DNA from: Actinomycetes bacterium
GTDB lineage: Bacteria; Actinomycetota; Acidimicrobiia; Acidimicrobiales; Acidimicrobiaceae
Length of the DNA stretch: 64,000 nt
Direction of reading: 5' to 3'
NCBI GenBank assembly: GCA_021805205.1
Contig: JAJZFV010000040.1
Location: 1-64,000 of the forward strand
In this document: piece by piece, positions 20,297 through 30,013 of the stretch
Numbering within the stretch: position 1 is the stretch's first letter
Layout: each line of letters begins with the position of its first letter
Notes under the pieces: generated by a model
Told to the model about the DNA's origin: nothing
What the model saw: only the letters and a program-made list of their open reading frames with translations
Databases searched by the model: none
Translations under genes and position numbers: made by a program

Positions 20297-21994
20297 GTGG
20301 AGAATCTTATGAGACGGATCTCTGACATCTCACTTAAAAGGCGCCTCTTCATCGTCACCATTGCCCTCTCGATTGTGAGCATCTTGACCGGAGGCATCGC
20401 CTTTTTGGAAATGTCAAGCATTAATGGAGCTGCCCAAAATATCTATCAAAATGGGACACTTCCAATTTCATTCCTAGCAACTGCGAGGAGTAACTTTCTA
20501 ACCGCACAAGGTGACGTTACGTTGCTCGCGGTGACAACTTCTCCTTCAGCACAAGCCACACTGAATGCCGAGATCAATACCAGCTATAAGAAGTTCGAGC
20601 AGGGAATCGCCTCGTATACCGCCAACCTGCAATCCTTCGAGACCAGCAAGAAGGTTGTAGCAGATAAGATCGCATCTGAACTAAAGCGTCTCGACCGCTA
20701 CATGAAGCATGCAATGTCGATCGCTGGAACGTCGGGGTTTGGCACCTATTACAATTCGACGATCTATCCAATTAGAAATTCGATCATCACAGACACCGGG
20801 AAGCTGATGTCGCTCGAACGCTCCAATGCAGCAGTTTTAGCAGCTGGTGCCAACAGCACGCAGAGCCAAGCGATGCTAATCGTCCTAGGGGTACTTATCG
20901 TTGGATTAGCGTTCGGCCTCAGCTTCGCCCTCCTTACTGCCAGGAGCATAACCAAGCCGATGAATGCGATAATGAACCTTATCGATGGCCTGGGTGCAAA
21001 TGACCTGACCAAGCGGAGCAACCTCGACTCTAAAGATGAGATGGGTCAGATGGGATCTGCGTTAGATAGTGCCGTAGCAGAGATAGCGGGGACGATGATG
21101 GCTATCAACGATGCCGCTGACACACTTGCCGCAGCAGTTACCGAACTCAACGCAACCGCCGATCAGGTCGGCGGAAACGCCCAAGACGCCTCGGATAAGG
21201 CAATATTGGTCAGTGCATCGATAGAAGAGATAGCGTCGATTCTCACAACGCTCTCAAGTGGTGCGACCCAGATGACAGCCTCTATCGCTGAGATCTCTCG
21301 CAGCGCCTCCTTCGCGACTGAAATCACAGAGGGAGCCGCAGAACTTGCAGGTTCGGCTCGTAAGACCATCGATGATCTTGATGCCGCGAGTGAGCGAATC
21401 GGTGGAGTGGTCGAATTGATCGCATCCATAGCCGAGCAGACCAACCTCCTGGCTCTAAATGCCACCATTGAATCGGCACGAGCCGGCGAAGCTGGTCGAG
21501 GATTTGCAGTCGTTGCCGATGAGGTAAAGGATCTGGCGGTAGAGACTGCGAAGGCGACCAAGGGAATTGCAACTCAGATTGAAGAGATACGCCAGGAGAC
21601 CAAGAGCGCTGTTGAAATCATCACCAAGATCACCGAGGTCATCGCAGAGGTCAACAAGCTCCAGATGACAGTATCGGCAGCAGTCGAAGAACAGAGCGCA
21701 ACTACAACCGAGATAACCCACAGTGTGGAAGAGGTAGCTGTCGGCTCTAATGAAATTGCCTCCAACGTCTCGAATGTCGCGACCGCATCTCGCTCTACCA
21801 CTGAAGCCATGGAGGCATCCAAGGTGGCCTCCAATGACCTAGCTCGACTAGCCAACAATTTGGCTGGCATGGTGGGCAAGTTCACCCTCCCTGGCGGCTC
21901 ATCACATCGAGTCTCCCGCAACGTTGATGCAAGTGAGCGATTTGGCTACCGCGGAGAAGATAGCCAGATCAAAGAGAGATCAAAGGCGCAATAG
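20297..21994 (+). CDS. Methyl-accepting chemotaxis protein
   Basis: A 565-residue transmembrane chemoreceptor: first membrane segment at about residues 17-38, an extracytoplasmic four-helix-bundle sensor to about 195, second segment at 195-217, a HAMP domain to about 270, and a long MCP signalling domain ending near 530. The hairpin tip reads [36 protein letters not shown] in the protein (about residues 374-409), the conserved CheA/CheW contact. A GTG at 20297 is preceded by AGGAGG at ideal spacing; an ATG four codons later is possible. No che genes are nearby, so it must serve a system encoded elsewhere. No C-terminal CheR-docking pentapeptide was seen. Confidence 0.92.
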   Translation: MENLMRRISDISLKRRLFIVTIALSIVSILTGGIAFLEMSSINGAAQNIYQNGTLPISFLATARSNFLTAQGDVTLLAVTTSPSAQATLNAEINTSYKKFEQGIASYTANLQSFETSKKVVADKIASELKRLDRYMKHAMSIAGTSGFGTYYNSTIYPIRNSIITDTGKLMSLERSNAAVLAAGANSTQSQAMLIVLGVLIVGLAFGLSFALLTARSITKPMNAIMNLIDGLGANDLTKRSNLDSKDEMGQMGSALDSAVAEIAGTMMAINDAADTLAAAVTELNATADQVGGNAQDASDKAILVSASIEEIASILTTLSSGATQMTASIAEISRSASFATEITEGAAELAGSARKTIDDLDAASERIGGVVELIASIAEQTNLLALNATIESARAGEAGRGFAVVADEVKDLAVETAKATKGIATQIEEIRQETKSAVEIITKITEVIAEVNKLQMTVSAAVEEQSATTTEITHSVEEVAVGSNEIASNVSNVATASRSTTEAMEASKVASNDLARLANNLAGMVGKFTLPGGSSHRVSRNVDASERFGYRGEDSQIKERSKAQ

Positions 21995-22062
21995 ACCCCC
22001 TCTAAAGCCAGGCGCGGAGAAAAAAGATCTAAGAAGACCTTGTATAGCCAAGACCCCCAAAC

Positions 22063-22116
22063 ATAAGTACGATTCCACGGGCACCAAACCAATCCCACCC
22101 GTGGAAACGTACTTAT
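22063..22116. repeat. Long imperfect stem-loop
   Basis: ATAAGTACG (22063-22071) and TTCCACGGG (22073-22081) pair with CCCGTGGAA (22098-22106) and CGTACTTAT (22108-22116), giving 18 paired bases with one A-A mismatch and a 16-base loop. It lies between the ends of the convergent chemoreceptor and decarboxylase-family genes. There is no T-run, so it is not a standard terminator. A REP-like element, a MITE remnant or a structured RNA are all possible. Confidence 0.7.
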
Positions 22117-22268
22117 CTATGCGCAAAGGCAATCGAGATCGTCGTGAATATCTAAGGTCACGCATGGAAATTCGCAGCAATCATAGGTCAATGGATAGGC
22201 ACTCGATATCGAAAGGTGTCGCCACAGACCGATCGTGCCGGATCTCTCGATAGCTCCAAGCATCTCTC

Positions 22269-23069
22269 TTATGCTGGACTACCCTTTTCAAATACTGCAC
22301 CAACCTGGCGATAGTATCCTCCGATGTACTCATCGACACTCAAGGTTGCGATCTCCTCATACGGGTCATCGAAGAGCTCTATCTTGGCACTTCCGCTATA
22401 GGCCTGGCCACCTTGAAACTTTGAACCCGAAGAGACGATAAGTTCATTTAGTGCATCTGAACCATCCACCTCAATCGATGGGATAACCCGTGAGTGCAAC
22501 ATAGGGAGAGCATTCACGAAGCCGTTAGTTTCAGATTCGCGCTCGAGAGTTACCACAACATTGGCGATACGACGATCATTGGCGGCGAGGGTACCGGCAA
22601 AGGTGGCCCCAATACCCACTTGAGGCGCAGCAAATGCGATTGGGTGTGAACGCGTTTGATAAATAGACCCTAGCTTCTTGGGGTATCCCTGAAATAGCCC
22701 TCTGGCGATGGCGAAGTCTTTATCTACCCATATGAAGAGACATCGCGAATAGACAACACCTTTGTAACTACACCGAACTACCACGAACGCCTCTTTGTAT
22801 TGCGAGCGAACCGGATCGAGTAGCTCCTCGCGCGAGGTAGAGCACGATTGCCAATCGGCGAAGATAAAGGCTACAGCTCCCGGGTCATCGGACGCAAGGT
22901 CAACGCCAGCTGGAAGTAGTCTTTCGACGTTCGCCGGATCAGTTCGATATTCAACCGTTAGAAGGTCGCCGGAGTAGTACCAAGGCGGTGAGGGAATTAA
23001 AGAAGCCTTACCTGTAGTCGTTCTTGGGTAAAAGAAACCCTTATTTGCTGTCATCGCCCCCACTTTCAT
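22269..23069 (-). CDS. Acetoacetate decarboxylase family protein
   Basis: About 266 residues of the ADC fold. The Schiff-base lysine is placed in the sequence FQGYPKKLGS (about residues 127-136), where ADC enzymes have a conserved G-x-PK, so beta-keto-acid decarboxylation or a related aldol/hydrolytic reaction is possible. Family members beyond classical ADC are diverse. The open frame runs 42 codons further upstream, through a strong hairpin (23143-23182). I start it at the ATG at 23069; 23054 is an alternative, and neither has a clear ribosome site. It stands alone, with no acetone or butanol pathway genes nearby. Confidence 0.8.
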   Translation of the reverse strand: MKVGAMTANKGFFYPRTTTGKASLIPSPPWYYSGDLLTVEYRTDPANVERLLPAGVDLASDDPGAVAFIFADWQSCSTSREELLDPVRSQYKEAFVVVRCSYKGVVYSRCLFIWVDKDFAIARGLFQGYPKKLGSIYQTRSHPIAFAAPQVGIGATFAGTLAANDRRIANVVVTLERESETNGFVNALPMLHSRVIPSIEVDGSDALNELIVSSGSKFQGGQAYSGSAKIELFDDPYEEIATLSVDEYIGGYYRQVGAVFEKGSPA

Positions 23070-23142
23070 TGACCAATTGATAATACCATTCGTGTACAAA
23101 TGAAATTGCAACAATCGGAAATTTGGTTGGCAGCAATCAAAG

Positions 23143-23182
23143 ATGCCACGGCTCGCCCTAAGACTAAGGCACGCCGTGGCAT
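23143..23182. repeat. Strong hairpin upstream of the ADC-family gene
   Basis: ATGCCACGGC (23143-23152) pairs perfectly with GCCGTGGCAT (23173-23182), with an inner GCC/GGC pair. No T-run follows on either strand. It sits about 75 nt upstream of the ADC-family start, and so could lie in its leader. Confidence 0.55.
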
Positions 23183-23383
23183 TCGATATTGCCACTTCAA
23201 TTATGGCAAAGAATAGATCAGCGTGACCTCTACCGAGAGAACCATCCCTTTTTGGCGTTGGTTGGGGCCTCGTTGCATTTACAACGTTGCGCAGGTGGAA
23301 TATGACCTAGGACTTGCTCCACGTGACGACCACATCCGGACCACGTTGGAAGCTTGCATTTGTTACATGTAATAGCTTGGCAC

Positions 23384-23399
23384 ATACCCTACAGGGTAT
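23384..23399. promoter_or_regulatory. Candidate CsoR/CstR-type operator upstream of cysK
   Basis: ATACCCT-AC-AGGGTAT is a perfect inverted repeat with seven-base arms. The ATACCC...GGGTAT form resembles operators of CsoR-family sensors, including the persulfide sensor CstR. It is followed by two copies of ACATTAATG-type sequence at about 23404-23428. The site lies about 220 nt upstream of cysK. No CsoR gene is in the window, so the assignment rests on the motif alone. Confidence 0.45.
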
Positions 23400-23570
23400 C
23401 ATTAATGTCATTACATTAATGTCAAGCAGATCTAAGATTTTCAAAAATTTCGCAAAACTTTCGAACAATCCACTTCATGGTGAATTCTTATCAAAGTAAT
23501 AACATTTGTGTGAAATCTCCGTTGAATCTTGATAGAGTAAAAGTTGACATACGAAGTCGGGAATAACCAA

Positions 23571-23585
23571 AGCCTCCGTGAGGCT
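23571..23585 (+). other. Small leader hairpin before cysK
   Basis: AGCCTC, CGT loop, GAGGCT: a short perfect stem 34 nt upstream of the cysK start and just behind a TTGACA element at 23544. No downstream T-run. It may be a minor leader structure only. Confidence 0.3.
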
Positions 23586-23618
23586 TAAAAAGTCGACGTT
23601 AAGAGTGATTGGAGAGAG

Positions 23619-24551
23619 ATGAAGATCGCGAGCGATGTAACCGAGCTCATTGGCCATACCCCGCTGGTAAAGCTGAATCGAATTGCTGAGGGAAGCAAGG
23701 CCACGATTCTTGCTAAGTTGGAATTCTTCAATCCCGCAAAGAGCGTCAAAGACCGCATCGGTCTATCAATGATCGAGGACGCAATCGCTGCCGGAAAGAT
23801 CAACCAGGACACTGTCGTGGTTGAGCCAACCTCGGGCAATACCGGAATTGCACTAGCGATGGTCTGTGCTGCCAAGGGAATCAAGTGCGTTTTGGTTATG
23901 CCAGAGACCATGAGCAAGGAGCGCAAGATGCTACTGCGCGCATATGGTGCAGATCTCATCTTGACTCCAGGTAGCGAAGGAATGGGCGGCGCAATAGCCA
24001 CTGCTACTCAACTTGCCAACTCCAATCCTAACTACTTCATGCCGCAACAATTTGAAAATCCTGCCAACCCTCGTATTCACTACAGCACCACAGGTCCTGA
24101 AATCTGGGATGACACAGACGGGAGTGCCGACATCTTGGTTGGCGGCGTTGGAACCGGTGGGACAATCAGCGGCGCCGGTCTCTTCATGAAAGAGAAAAAC
24201 CCAAACTTCAAGATCGTCGCAGTCGAACCATCAGCATCGCCAGTACTATCAGGAGGAGCTAAAGGTCCACACCCGATCCAAGGAATCGGGGCCGGCTTTG
24301 TACCGGCCAACTACAACGGCGAGATCATAGACGAAGTTATCAAGATCGACAATGAGGTAGCCTTCGACACGGCACGCAAGATGGCAACGAGTGAGGGCAT
24401 TCTCGTCGGAATTTCATCGGGTGCCGCCGTGGCCGCCGCGTTGGAGGTCGCATCGCGCGAAGAAAATGCAGGAAAGAATATCGTAGTAATTATCCCTTCA
24501 TTCGGTGAGCGCTACCTCTCCACTGCCCTATTTGCGAATCTGGAAGGCTAA
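23619..24551 (+). CDS. cysK: Cysteine synthase A (O-acetylserine sulfhydrylase)
   Basis: A PLP enzyme of 310 residues that replaces the acetyl group of O-acetylserine with sulfide to make cysteine. Lys44 in SVKDRIG is the PLP Schiff-base residue, and TSGNTG (71-76) binds substrate and cofactor; GTGGTISG follows at about residue 180. The length is typical. GGAGAG lies immediately before the ATG. It forms an operon with cysE, whose start follows the stop by four bases. The palindrome 220 nt upstream suggests sulfur-responsive control, which is inference. Confidence 0.95.
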   Translation: MKIASDVTELIGHTPLVKLNRIAEGSKATILAKLEFFNPAKSVKDRIGLSMIEDAIAAGKINQDTVVVEPTSGNTGIALAMVCAAKGIKCVLVMPETMSKERKMLLRAYGADLILTPGSEGMGGAIATATQLANSNPNYFMPQQFENPANPRIHYSTTGPEIWDDTDGSADILVGGVGTGGTISGAGLFMKEKNPNFKIVAVEPSASPVLSGGAKGPHPIQGIGAGFVPANYNGEIIDEVIKIDNEVAFDTARKMATSEGILVGISSGAAVAAALEVASREENAGKNIVVIIPSFGERYLSTALFANLEG

Positions 24552-24555
24552 CATC

Positions 24556-25275
24556 GTGTCGATCGTTGAGACCATCAAACGAGATGTAACTGCGACACTG
24601 ACACGAGACCCTGCGGCACGTAACCGTCTTGAGGTTGTTCTCCTCTACCCAGGTTTTCACGCCGTTCTAATTCATAGGGTTTCGCATGTGCTTTGGGAGA
24701 GGGGGCTTCGTCTACCGGCTAGGATCCTCTCTGCCTTGGCCTATCGCTTCACCCAAGTGGATATACATCCTGGAGCTACGATCGGGCCCGGCTTCTTCAT
24801 AGATCACGCCTCCGGAGTTGTAATTGGTGAGACTGCGGTAGTCGGACACGACGTAACCCTCTACCACCAAGTAACGCTCGGTGGCCGCGGTGACCAAACT
24901 GGGAAACGCCATCCCAACATAGGCGATCGTGTGGTCATAGGAAGTGGCGCTAAAGTGCTTGGCGCGATCAACGTTGGAGCCGACTCTAGAATTGGCGCAA
25001 ACGCGGTCGTGGTTCGAGACTGCCCTCCCAACTCCGTTGTAGTCGGAGTTCCAGGCCAGATCGTGTCGACACCTCCAAGCTACGCCCGACTTCCATCGGT
25101 AGAGCGCGCTGGATTGGACATGCCAGATGCAATCGGCGAAGGATTGAAGTCGCTAATTGACCGAGTCGATGAAATCGAATCTTCCATGGAAGAGATGACA
25201 CAAATGCACTCGTCGTCCCACCATATCCGACCTAACTCAGATGGATTTTGGTCGTTCGAGGATTTCTCGATATAA
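24556..25275 (+). CDS. cysE: Serine O-acetyltransferase
   Basis: A 239-residue left-handed beta-helix acetyltransferase that makes O-acetylserine from serine and acetyl-CoA, feeding CysK. The hexapeptide region is clear (IHPGATIGPGFFIDHASGVVIGE, then VTLYHQVTLGG and IGANAVV at residues 75-175). The short N-terminal helical domain matches the EpsC/SrpH-type short serine acetyltransferases. The C-terminus has about 40 extra acidic residues and does not end in the usual Ile of CysK-binding tails as a long form would, although the final residue is Ile. The GTG at 24556 follows GGAAGG and lies four bases after the cysK stop. A terminator follows. Confidence 0.92.
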   Translation: MSIVETIKRDVTATLTRDPAARNRLEVVLLYPGFHAVLIHRVSHVLWERGLRLPARILSALAYRFTQVDIHPGATIGPGFFIDHASGVVIGETAVVGHDVTLYHQVTLGGRGDQTGKRHPNIGDRVVIGSGAKVLGAINVGADSRIGANAVVVRDCPPNSVVVGVPGQIVSTPPSYARLPSVERAGLDMPDAIGEGLKSLIDRVDEIESSMEEMTQMHSSSHHIRPNSDGFWSFEDFSI

Positions 25276-25337
25276 CCTCTCTGTCGATTAAAGTTATCTC
25301 TACATTTAGTCGATTTTTGGTTCATGTCAACAACGGA

Positions 25338-25378
25338 AAAACACCGGCTAGGTCTCAACTGAGGCTGACCGGTGTTTT
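25338..25378 (+). terminator. Terminator of cysK-cysE
   Basis: AAAACACCGG pairs with CCGGTGTTTT; the T-run is built into the right arm, and the loop contains a weaker inner stem. It lies 60 nt after the cysE stop. Confidence 0.8.
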
Positions 25379-25379
25379 C

Positions 25380-25961
25380 TCATTTGTGTCATAGAAAATC
25401 CGGATACCGTCACAGGGGCTAAAGCAAGGTGTGAGCAGAGAGTCGATGCTAGCCCGACGACCGATATAAAACAAACGAGACTTTTAGAACCAGAAGAGAT
25501 TCCTAGTGACTCTAAGACATCGGCAAATAAACAATGTAGCTCAACGCCTTTGGCATGGACTGTGCCGAAGCTATTGTGTACTGAAACCTTAGTTAATCTT
25601 TCGCCTCCAGCTACCTAAAGAGCAGCTATCACCAACGAAGAGGCTTCGCCGTCACATATGACAAAGACTCTTCCGAATAAAAGTTCAACTGTTGTCCTCT
25701 GAAGCAATTCAGAAGAAGTACTCTCCTATAAACATGAAAACCTTGATTTACAAACTTCAACTACTTCACCCAGGATAGAGGTATCGCTCAGCCAAAAGCA
25801 TTCGGCAATTCCATCGACTCCATCATCCCTTAAAGTCAAGATTGAAAGTCCACGAATAAGCAAAGAGCTCAAAAGATGAAGAACCATCCCTTGAGCTCTT
25901 TGCCTTCTACCATTTCGGGAAAACCCCGAATCGCAACTACCGATTCGAATCGCGAATTGGA
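25380..25961. other. Intergenic gap with minus-strand terminator
   Basis: About 580 nt without a supported gene. AAAGAGCTCAA (25862-25872) pairs with TTGAGCTCTTT (25891-25901), about 60 nt beyond the stop of the minus-strand Ser/Thr-rich gene, a probable terminator for it. A perfect twelve-base palindrome CGATTCGAATCG lies at 25941-25952. Confidence 0.5.
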
Positions 25962-26660
25962 CTATTTGTCCTCAGAACCCTTTGAGGCAATGACAACCGT
26001 GGACGAGGTTGAAGTCGATCCAGTTGATCCAATCGCAGTTGGAGGAAGTTCGTTCGACTCTTGTCCGCCAGCGTCATCGCTTCTTGGAATGGCAGTTGGG
26101 ACGTGCTCTGCCCCTTCGCACTCACCGCTATGGTCTTCACCCTCTGAGGAAAGTGCTGTAGGCGCGACTGAAGTGGTCGTACTTGCTGAAGCCGAACAAC
26201 CGCCACCGCTCAGCGGCCCGGTCAGGCCAACCACGCTAGTCGAGGTACTAGGCGATCCCAATGTGGTTGAGGTCGACGACGTGGTAGTTGGTGCAGTCGT
26301 GGTCGTAGTTCCGTCTACAGATCCCATCGGTGATGTAGTCGAAGTCGATGTGCTACTAGTAGTAGGAGCTATTGTTGTCGACGTTGTTGATCCGCTAGCT
26401 GCGGTCGTGGAAGTAGTTGAATCTACCACTGTGCTCGACGTCGTAGAGGTTGAACTCGTTGGAGAGCTACTTGCTACCGTAGTAGAGGTTGAAGTTGAGC
26501 TAGATGGTATCGAAACCCCAATCGACGAGGCCGTCAAAGACATCGCTTGCTGGAGTGGTCCAGGTAGTGCACCGGCTGCTGCAGCGGCACCAGTACCGGT
26601 TAGAAAAATCGCTGAGGCACCTGCTATTAGCGTCTTTGTCTTTATTGCTTTGCCAAACAT
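25962..26660 (-). CDS. Exported Ser/Thr-rich low-complexity protein
   Basis: A 232-residue protein with an N-terminal signal sequence (lysine-rich start, hydrophobic core LIAGASAIFLTGTGAAAAAG, cleavage likely near residue 30), then about 100 residues made almost only of Ser and Thr with Val/Pro interruptions, and a C-terminal part with two isolated cysteines. No domain is recognised. Such regions act as glycosylated or extended spacers on cell surfaces. AAGGAT precedes the ATG by 12 nt. The opposite strand is open over the same stretch because the Thr/Ser codons read as Val/Asp/Glu codons in reverse. I judge the minus strand real because of its signal peptide and ribosome site. Confidence 0.7.
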   Translation of the reverse strand: MFGKAIKTKTLIAGASAIFLTGTGAAAAAGALPGPLQQAMSLTASSIGVSIPSSSTSTSTTVASSSPTSSTSTTSSTVVDSTTSTTAASGSTTSTTIAPTTSSTSTSTTSPMGSVDGTTTTTAPTTTSSTSTTLGSPSTSTSVVGLTGPLSGGGCSASASTTTSVAPTALSSEGEDHSGECEGAEHVPTAIPRSDDAGGQESNELPPTAIGSTGSTSTSSTVVIASKGSEDK

Positions 26661-27569
26661 TTTCTACAAATATCCTTTCAGAAAAACTCAATCCTCTGAG
26701 TTTTCCGCGCGCCCAACATAAGCTTTGAGGGTTATGTACCATAACCCGTCCTTACTTAGGACTTCCATTTGAGACCCAATCTCAATGAAAAGCTACCGAC
26801 TTGTAGTCCGTAGTTGCCAGAGTGAATCTTCCTAACCATCTATTACAGTCGGCCACATTGAGCGTTTAATAATTTGGATATGAGAAGATTCATAAATATA
26901 TTGGATTTTCGAGATCTTTGATTAGTGAGGTTTAATAATATCGGGCACCACCGATGTGCACGGGGATCTCACTAAGTTGCTAGGACTTGAACACAAGGTT
27001 ATTCTGCAGCAGATTCAACCAACATACCGATACGTATTACTCAAATAAAGATCAAAATAAATCGTTACCATCGGTAAAAGACGATGCTCTCTGAAATCTG
27101 TAAGATTAATTTTGCCCCTACATGCGCATATATTAAAGTTCTAAGTCGGATATCTGTAGAAGCGCATTGAAAGTGCTCTTCTCCAACTTCGATACAAAGC
27201 CCATCTATCGCAAAGGTTCAGAAATGACCTCTCCTCAATAATTCTAAGAGCGGCGACACCTTAGCCTCAGAGGCCAATCTACAAAATTCGACTTCGCAGG
27301 ATCGCAATTTAGACGATAGAAGCGCTATCGCTACGAATTGAGACTAAGTGTGCAAAACGGAACCACCAGGGGTCTATTCGCAGCAGATAAAGAGGCATAA
27401 TTTTAGGACAAGATTACAAAACGAGGCGGATGCACCAAGGCATTAAATGGCTAACGAAGCGTTCTCGATATGGCCCTTCTCATCTATTGGGGCTTCAAAA
27501 TTTAAGTTGACCATCCTTTTAGCGACAGCAATAAGACCATCCGCTCTTTGACCAACTCGCCTGAGGGGT
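26661..27569. other. Long AT-rich intergenic gap
   Basis: About 900 nt with stops in all frames. I see no gene, RNA or strong hairpin in it. Confidence 0.4.
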
Positions 27570-28541
27570 CTAGAAATTTGAGATAAACTCCTCAAGGTAA
27601 GCATTTACGACATCTGGTCTCTCTTGCTGCAGCCAGTGACCCGCTTCGTCGACGATCTTGGCCCCTTTAAGGTTGGGCATATACGATTGCATTGAAGGAA
27701 TTTGATCGACCACGGACATAAAGTGCGTAACCGGATCAGATGCTCCACCCAAAAATAGCGACGGGGGTAGTACCTTGGCGTTGGCGAAGGGAGCAGTCAG
27801 CTCCCAGTTGTAATCAAAATTACGGTACCACGAAAGCGGTCCAAAGAATCCGCTATGCGAGAACTGATCCACAAAGTGATCTAGGTCTGATTGGGTCAGC
27901 CAATTCGACGATGATAGATCGATATTGGGTGCACTTGCCATTAACGGTTCACTTCCACGCTTAGCCATCGACCACGTCTTTCCAACTTGAACTATTGCAT
28001 CGTGAGAGATCCCCAAATACATCGCCTTAAGACTCGCCGCGATATCTGCCTCAAAGTCGGCTTCCGCCTTACCCACCTCTTGAAAATAGATTTGATAGAA
28101 GTTATCTCCAGCCAAAGCTCGAATTCGCTCAAGGGGCGCAGTCTTGGTACGAGGTCTAAATGGCACGCTAAGGCCAGCTACCGCCTTCACTAGGTCGGGA
28201 CGGAAGATCGCAATATTCCACGCCAGCGCAGCGCCCCAGTCGTGGCCGACTAGGTAGAATGGGCCCTCTTGAACCGTCGATGCAACAGCAATCGCATCTC
28301 CAGTTAAAGCCAAGGCGTTATACGAACTCACCTCATTAGGGGAGTAGGAACGGCCGTACCCCCTCTGGTTGAAGGCCGCTACTTTATAACCTCTATTGCT
28401 GAAGTAGTTCAGCTGGCTTCTCCAGGAGTACCATCCTTCGGGAAAACCGTGTAGAAATAGGATTAAGGGACCCTCTCCCTCGACCACCAATTCAAAGTGC
28501 TTACCGCCAACTTCCACTAAGGACGATTCCAAGATATCCAT
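27570..28541 (-). CDS. Epoxide hydrolase-like alpha/beta hydrolase
   Basis: A 323-residue alpha/beta-hydrolase. The oxyanion motif HGFP is at 31-34. The nucleophile elbow reads GHDWGA with Asp101 instead of Ser, and the general-base His302 is in DEAGHWLQQERP. The Asp nucleophile is typical of soluble epoxide hydrolases and haloalkane dehalogenases; the HGFP plus GHDWG pair and a lid region with tyrosines (SWYRNFDYNW) favour epoxide hydrolase, which opens an epoxide to a diol via an ester intermediate. GGGGGA precedes the ATG. It is transcribed alone. Confidence 0.87.
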   Translation of the reverse strand: MDILESSLVEVGGKHFELVVEGEGPLILFLHGFPEGWYSWRSQLNYFSNRGYKVAAFNQRGYGRSYSPNEVSSYNALALTGDAIAVASTVQEGPFYLVGHDWGAALAWNIAIFRPDLVKAVAGLSVPFRPRTKTAPLERIRALAGDNFYQIYFQEVGKAEADFEADIAASLKAMYLGISHDAIVQVGKTWSMAKRGSEPLMASAPNIDLSSSNWLTQSDLDHFVDQFSHSGFFGPLSWYRNFDYNWELTAPFANAKVLPPSLFLGGASDPVTHFMSVVDQIPSMQSYMPNLKGAKIVDEAGHWLQQERPDVVNAYLEEFISNF

Positions 28542-28956
28542 TCCCCCAAAAAAACTAACTTTTGAAATACTTCTAACCGTTTAACGATCAAGCTCACAGA
28601 TCGATTGTTACCGATCTCAGCCGGCGCATATGCCTACAATATCAACACCTAAAGGCGACTTATTGCATTTCGGAACCGTAAGCGCATCGCGCAGTGAAAA
28701 TCTCCCAGCAGCCGGCTGCGGTCCTCTCTATAAATTGAGAAAATAATAACTAGTATCTCCAAAAGCTAATTGACAGCTAGAAGTATTTTCGTACCCATAG
28801 AAGGCTATCGCCACCTTCGCACTTCCTCTCACCCGAACTTACGACCGATTTTCGCGTGAACTGTTGCCTTAAAATGGGCAATGAGCCGTTTTTAGGATCA
28901 AAATTTAGGCACTAGGTTATTTGACCACCATTTTAGAAAATGCTACCCCACCTACC
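28542..28956. other. Gap before the transposase remnant
   Basis: About 415 nt with no supported gene. Part of it may be the left end of the degraded insertion sequence, but I could not identify a terminal inverted repeat. Confidence 0.3.
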
Positions 28957-29590
28957 ATGGCTCGTCGTGGAATTGCGATTCATTTACATAGCGTTAGTCG
29001 TATTTACAAGGACAAGGTCTACGAGACCCGTCTCCTTCGAAGGTCTTATCGGGAAGTCGGTAAAGTCAAGAATGAAACCTTAGCGATACTTTCTCATCTG
29101 CATCCGGTGATAATTGAACTTGTTCGTAAAGCGCTGGCTGGTAAAAGCCGCGTAGTAGCGGGAGAGGAATTTAAGATAGAGAGATCTTTATCGCGCGGCC
29201 ATGCTTGGGCAATAGCTGCAATGGCCAATAAATTGAAGCTTGCATATCGCTGAGGTCCAGAATCTAAAGAACGAGATATCGCGAGTGGTACATCCTTGTT
29301 CCAAGCTTGCCACAACCCGATGGTGGCAAGACACCACTATCGCTTGTGACTTTAGTGTTGGTGATGCATATACTGATGATCTGTATGGAGCGTTGGATTG
29401 GCTAGCAGAGCGTCGGGGGTTTACAGAGGCCCATCTCGCTCGGACATCACCTCACCGAGGGTTCTCGGGTACTATCCGATCTCTAGTTCCTTGTCGGAAG
29501 GGACAAAATGCCCACTCTCCAAATTCGGATACTGGCGAGAGCATAAGTCAGGTAAGACTCAAATCGAATATGGCCTTATGGTGGGCGAGA
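28957..29590 (+). pseudogene. IS1634-family transposase remnant
   Basis: Three reading-frame fragments together match the N-terminal third of an IS1634-type transposase. Frame 1 gives LLRRSYREVGKVKNET and LSHLHPVIIEL, then a stop at about 29251, after which PESKERDI is still recognisable. Frame 2 from about 29290 gives PCSKLATTRWWQDTT and TDDLYGALDWLAERR. Frame 1 again from about 29480 gives SEGTKCPLSKFGYWRE and KTQIEYGLM. The DDE catalytic core beyond this is absent. One internal stop, at least two frameshifts and a deletion show that the element is dead. No terminal repeats or target duplication were found. Confidence 0.85.
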
Positions 29591-29955
29591 TCATTTAGAC
29601 CTTCTGCAATTTACGTGGAAGTCAGAAGTGCATTCGACGAATGCTTGCGCTTCGCCATCATCTATTTACTCCAAAAGAGTCATCTAGTCAATCTTTGGCT
29701 AACTCTACCATTAGGATCATCTTCGGTTTGAATGAAAGTGTTTGAGGCTGGCATCAAGCTTCGAGACATCGTGGGGACCCACCATATACCAAGCGGTGAA
29801 GAGCAAATGCACTTCAGATCTAAACGCTATTTCTCTCCCAATAAAGCTTCTCTGGACTTCTTTGCACGGCAATAAACCCCTACTGCAAAAGCCGCTGCGG
29901 CAGATGAGACACTCTCAACGATGAAAGGAGTGCAACTGCGAAGCGCACCTTTGTT

Positions 29956-30013
29956 TGCTTCGAACACGATTGCTTCGAACACGATTGCTTCGAACACGAT
30001 TGCTTCGAACACG
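29956..30013. repeat. 15-bp tandem repeat, about 3.9 copies
   Basis: The unit TGCTTCGAACACGAT occurs exactly three times in a row (29956-30000), followed by a partial fourth copy ending in ACGG. Each unit contains TTCGAA, but the repeats are direct rather than inverted. It lies in the degraded zone between the transposase remnant and the broken VOC gene. Confidence 0.9.

Noticed and set aside
23070-23195. 42-residue N-terminal extension of the ADC-family protein
   Set aside because: It passes through a strong hairpin and has no family similarity; a start at 23069 or 23054 is more likely.
23571-23585. c-di-GMP or SAM riboswitch before cysK
   Set aside because: The small AGCCTC/GAGGCT hairpin lacks the other conserved parts of those riboswitches.
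25876-26721. 281-codon plus-strand frame, Val/Asp/Glu-rich
   Set aside because: It is the reverse of the Ser/Thr-rich minus-strand gene and lacks signal, domain or ribosome site.
29956-30013. CRISPR array
   Set aside because: The units are directly adjacent with no spacers and are only 15 bp long.
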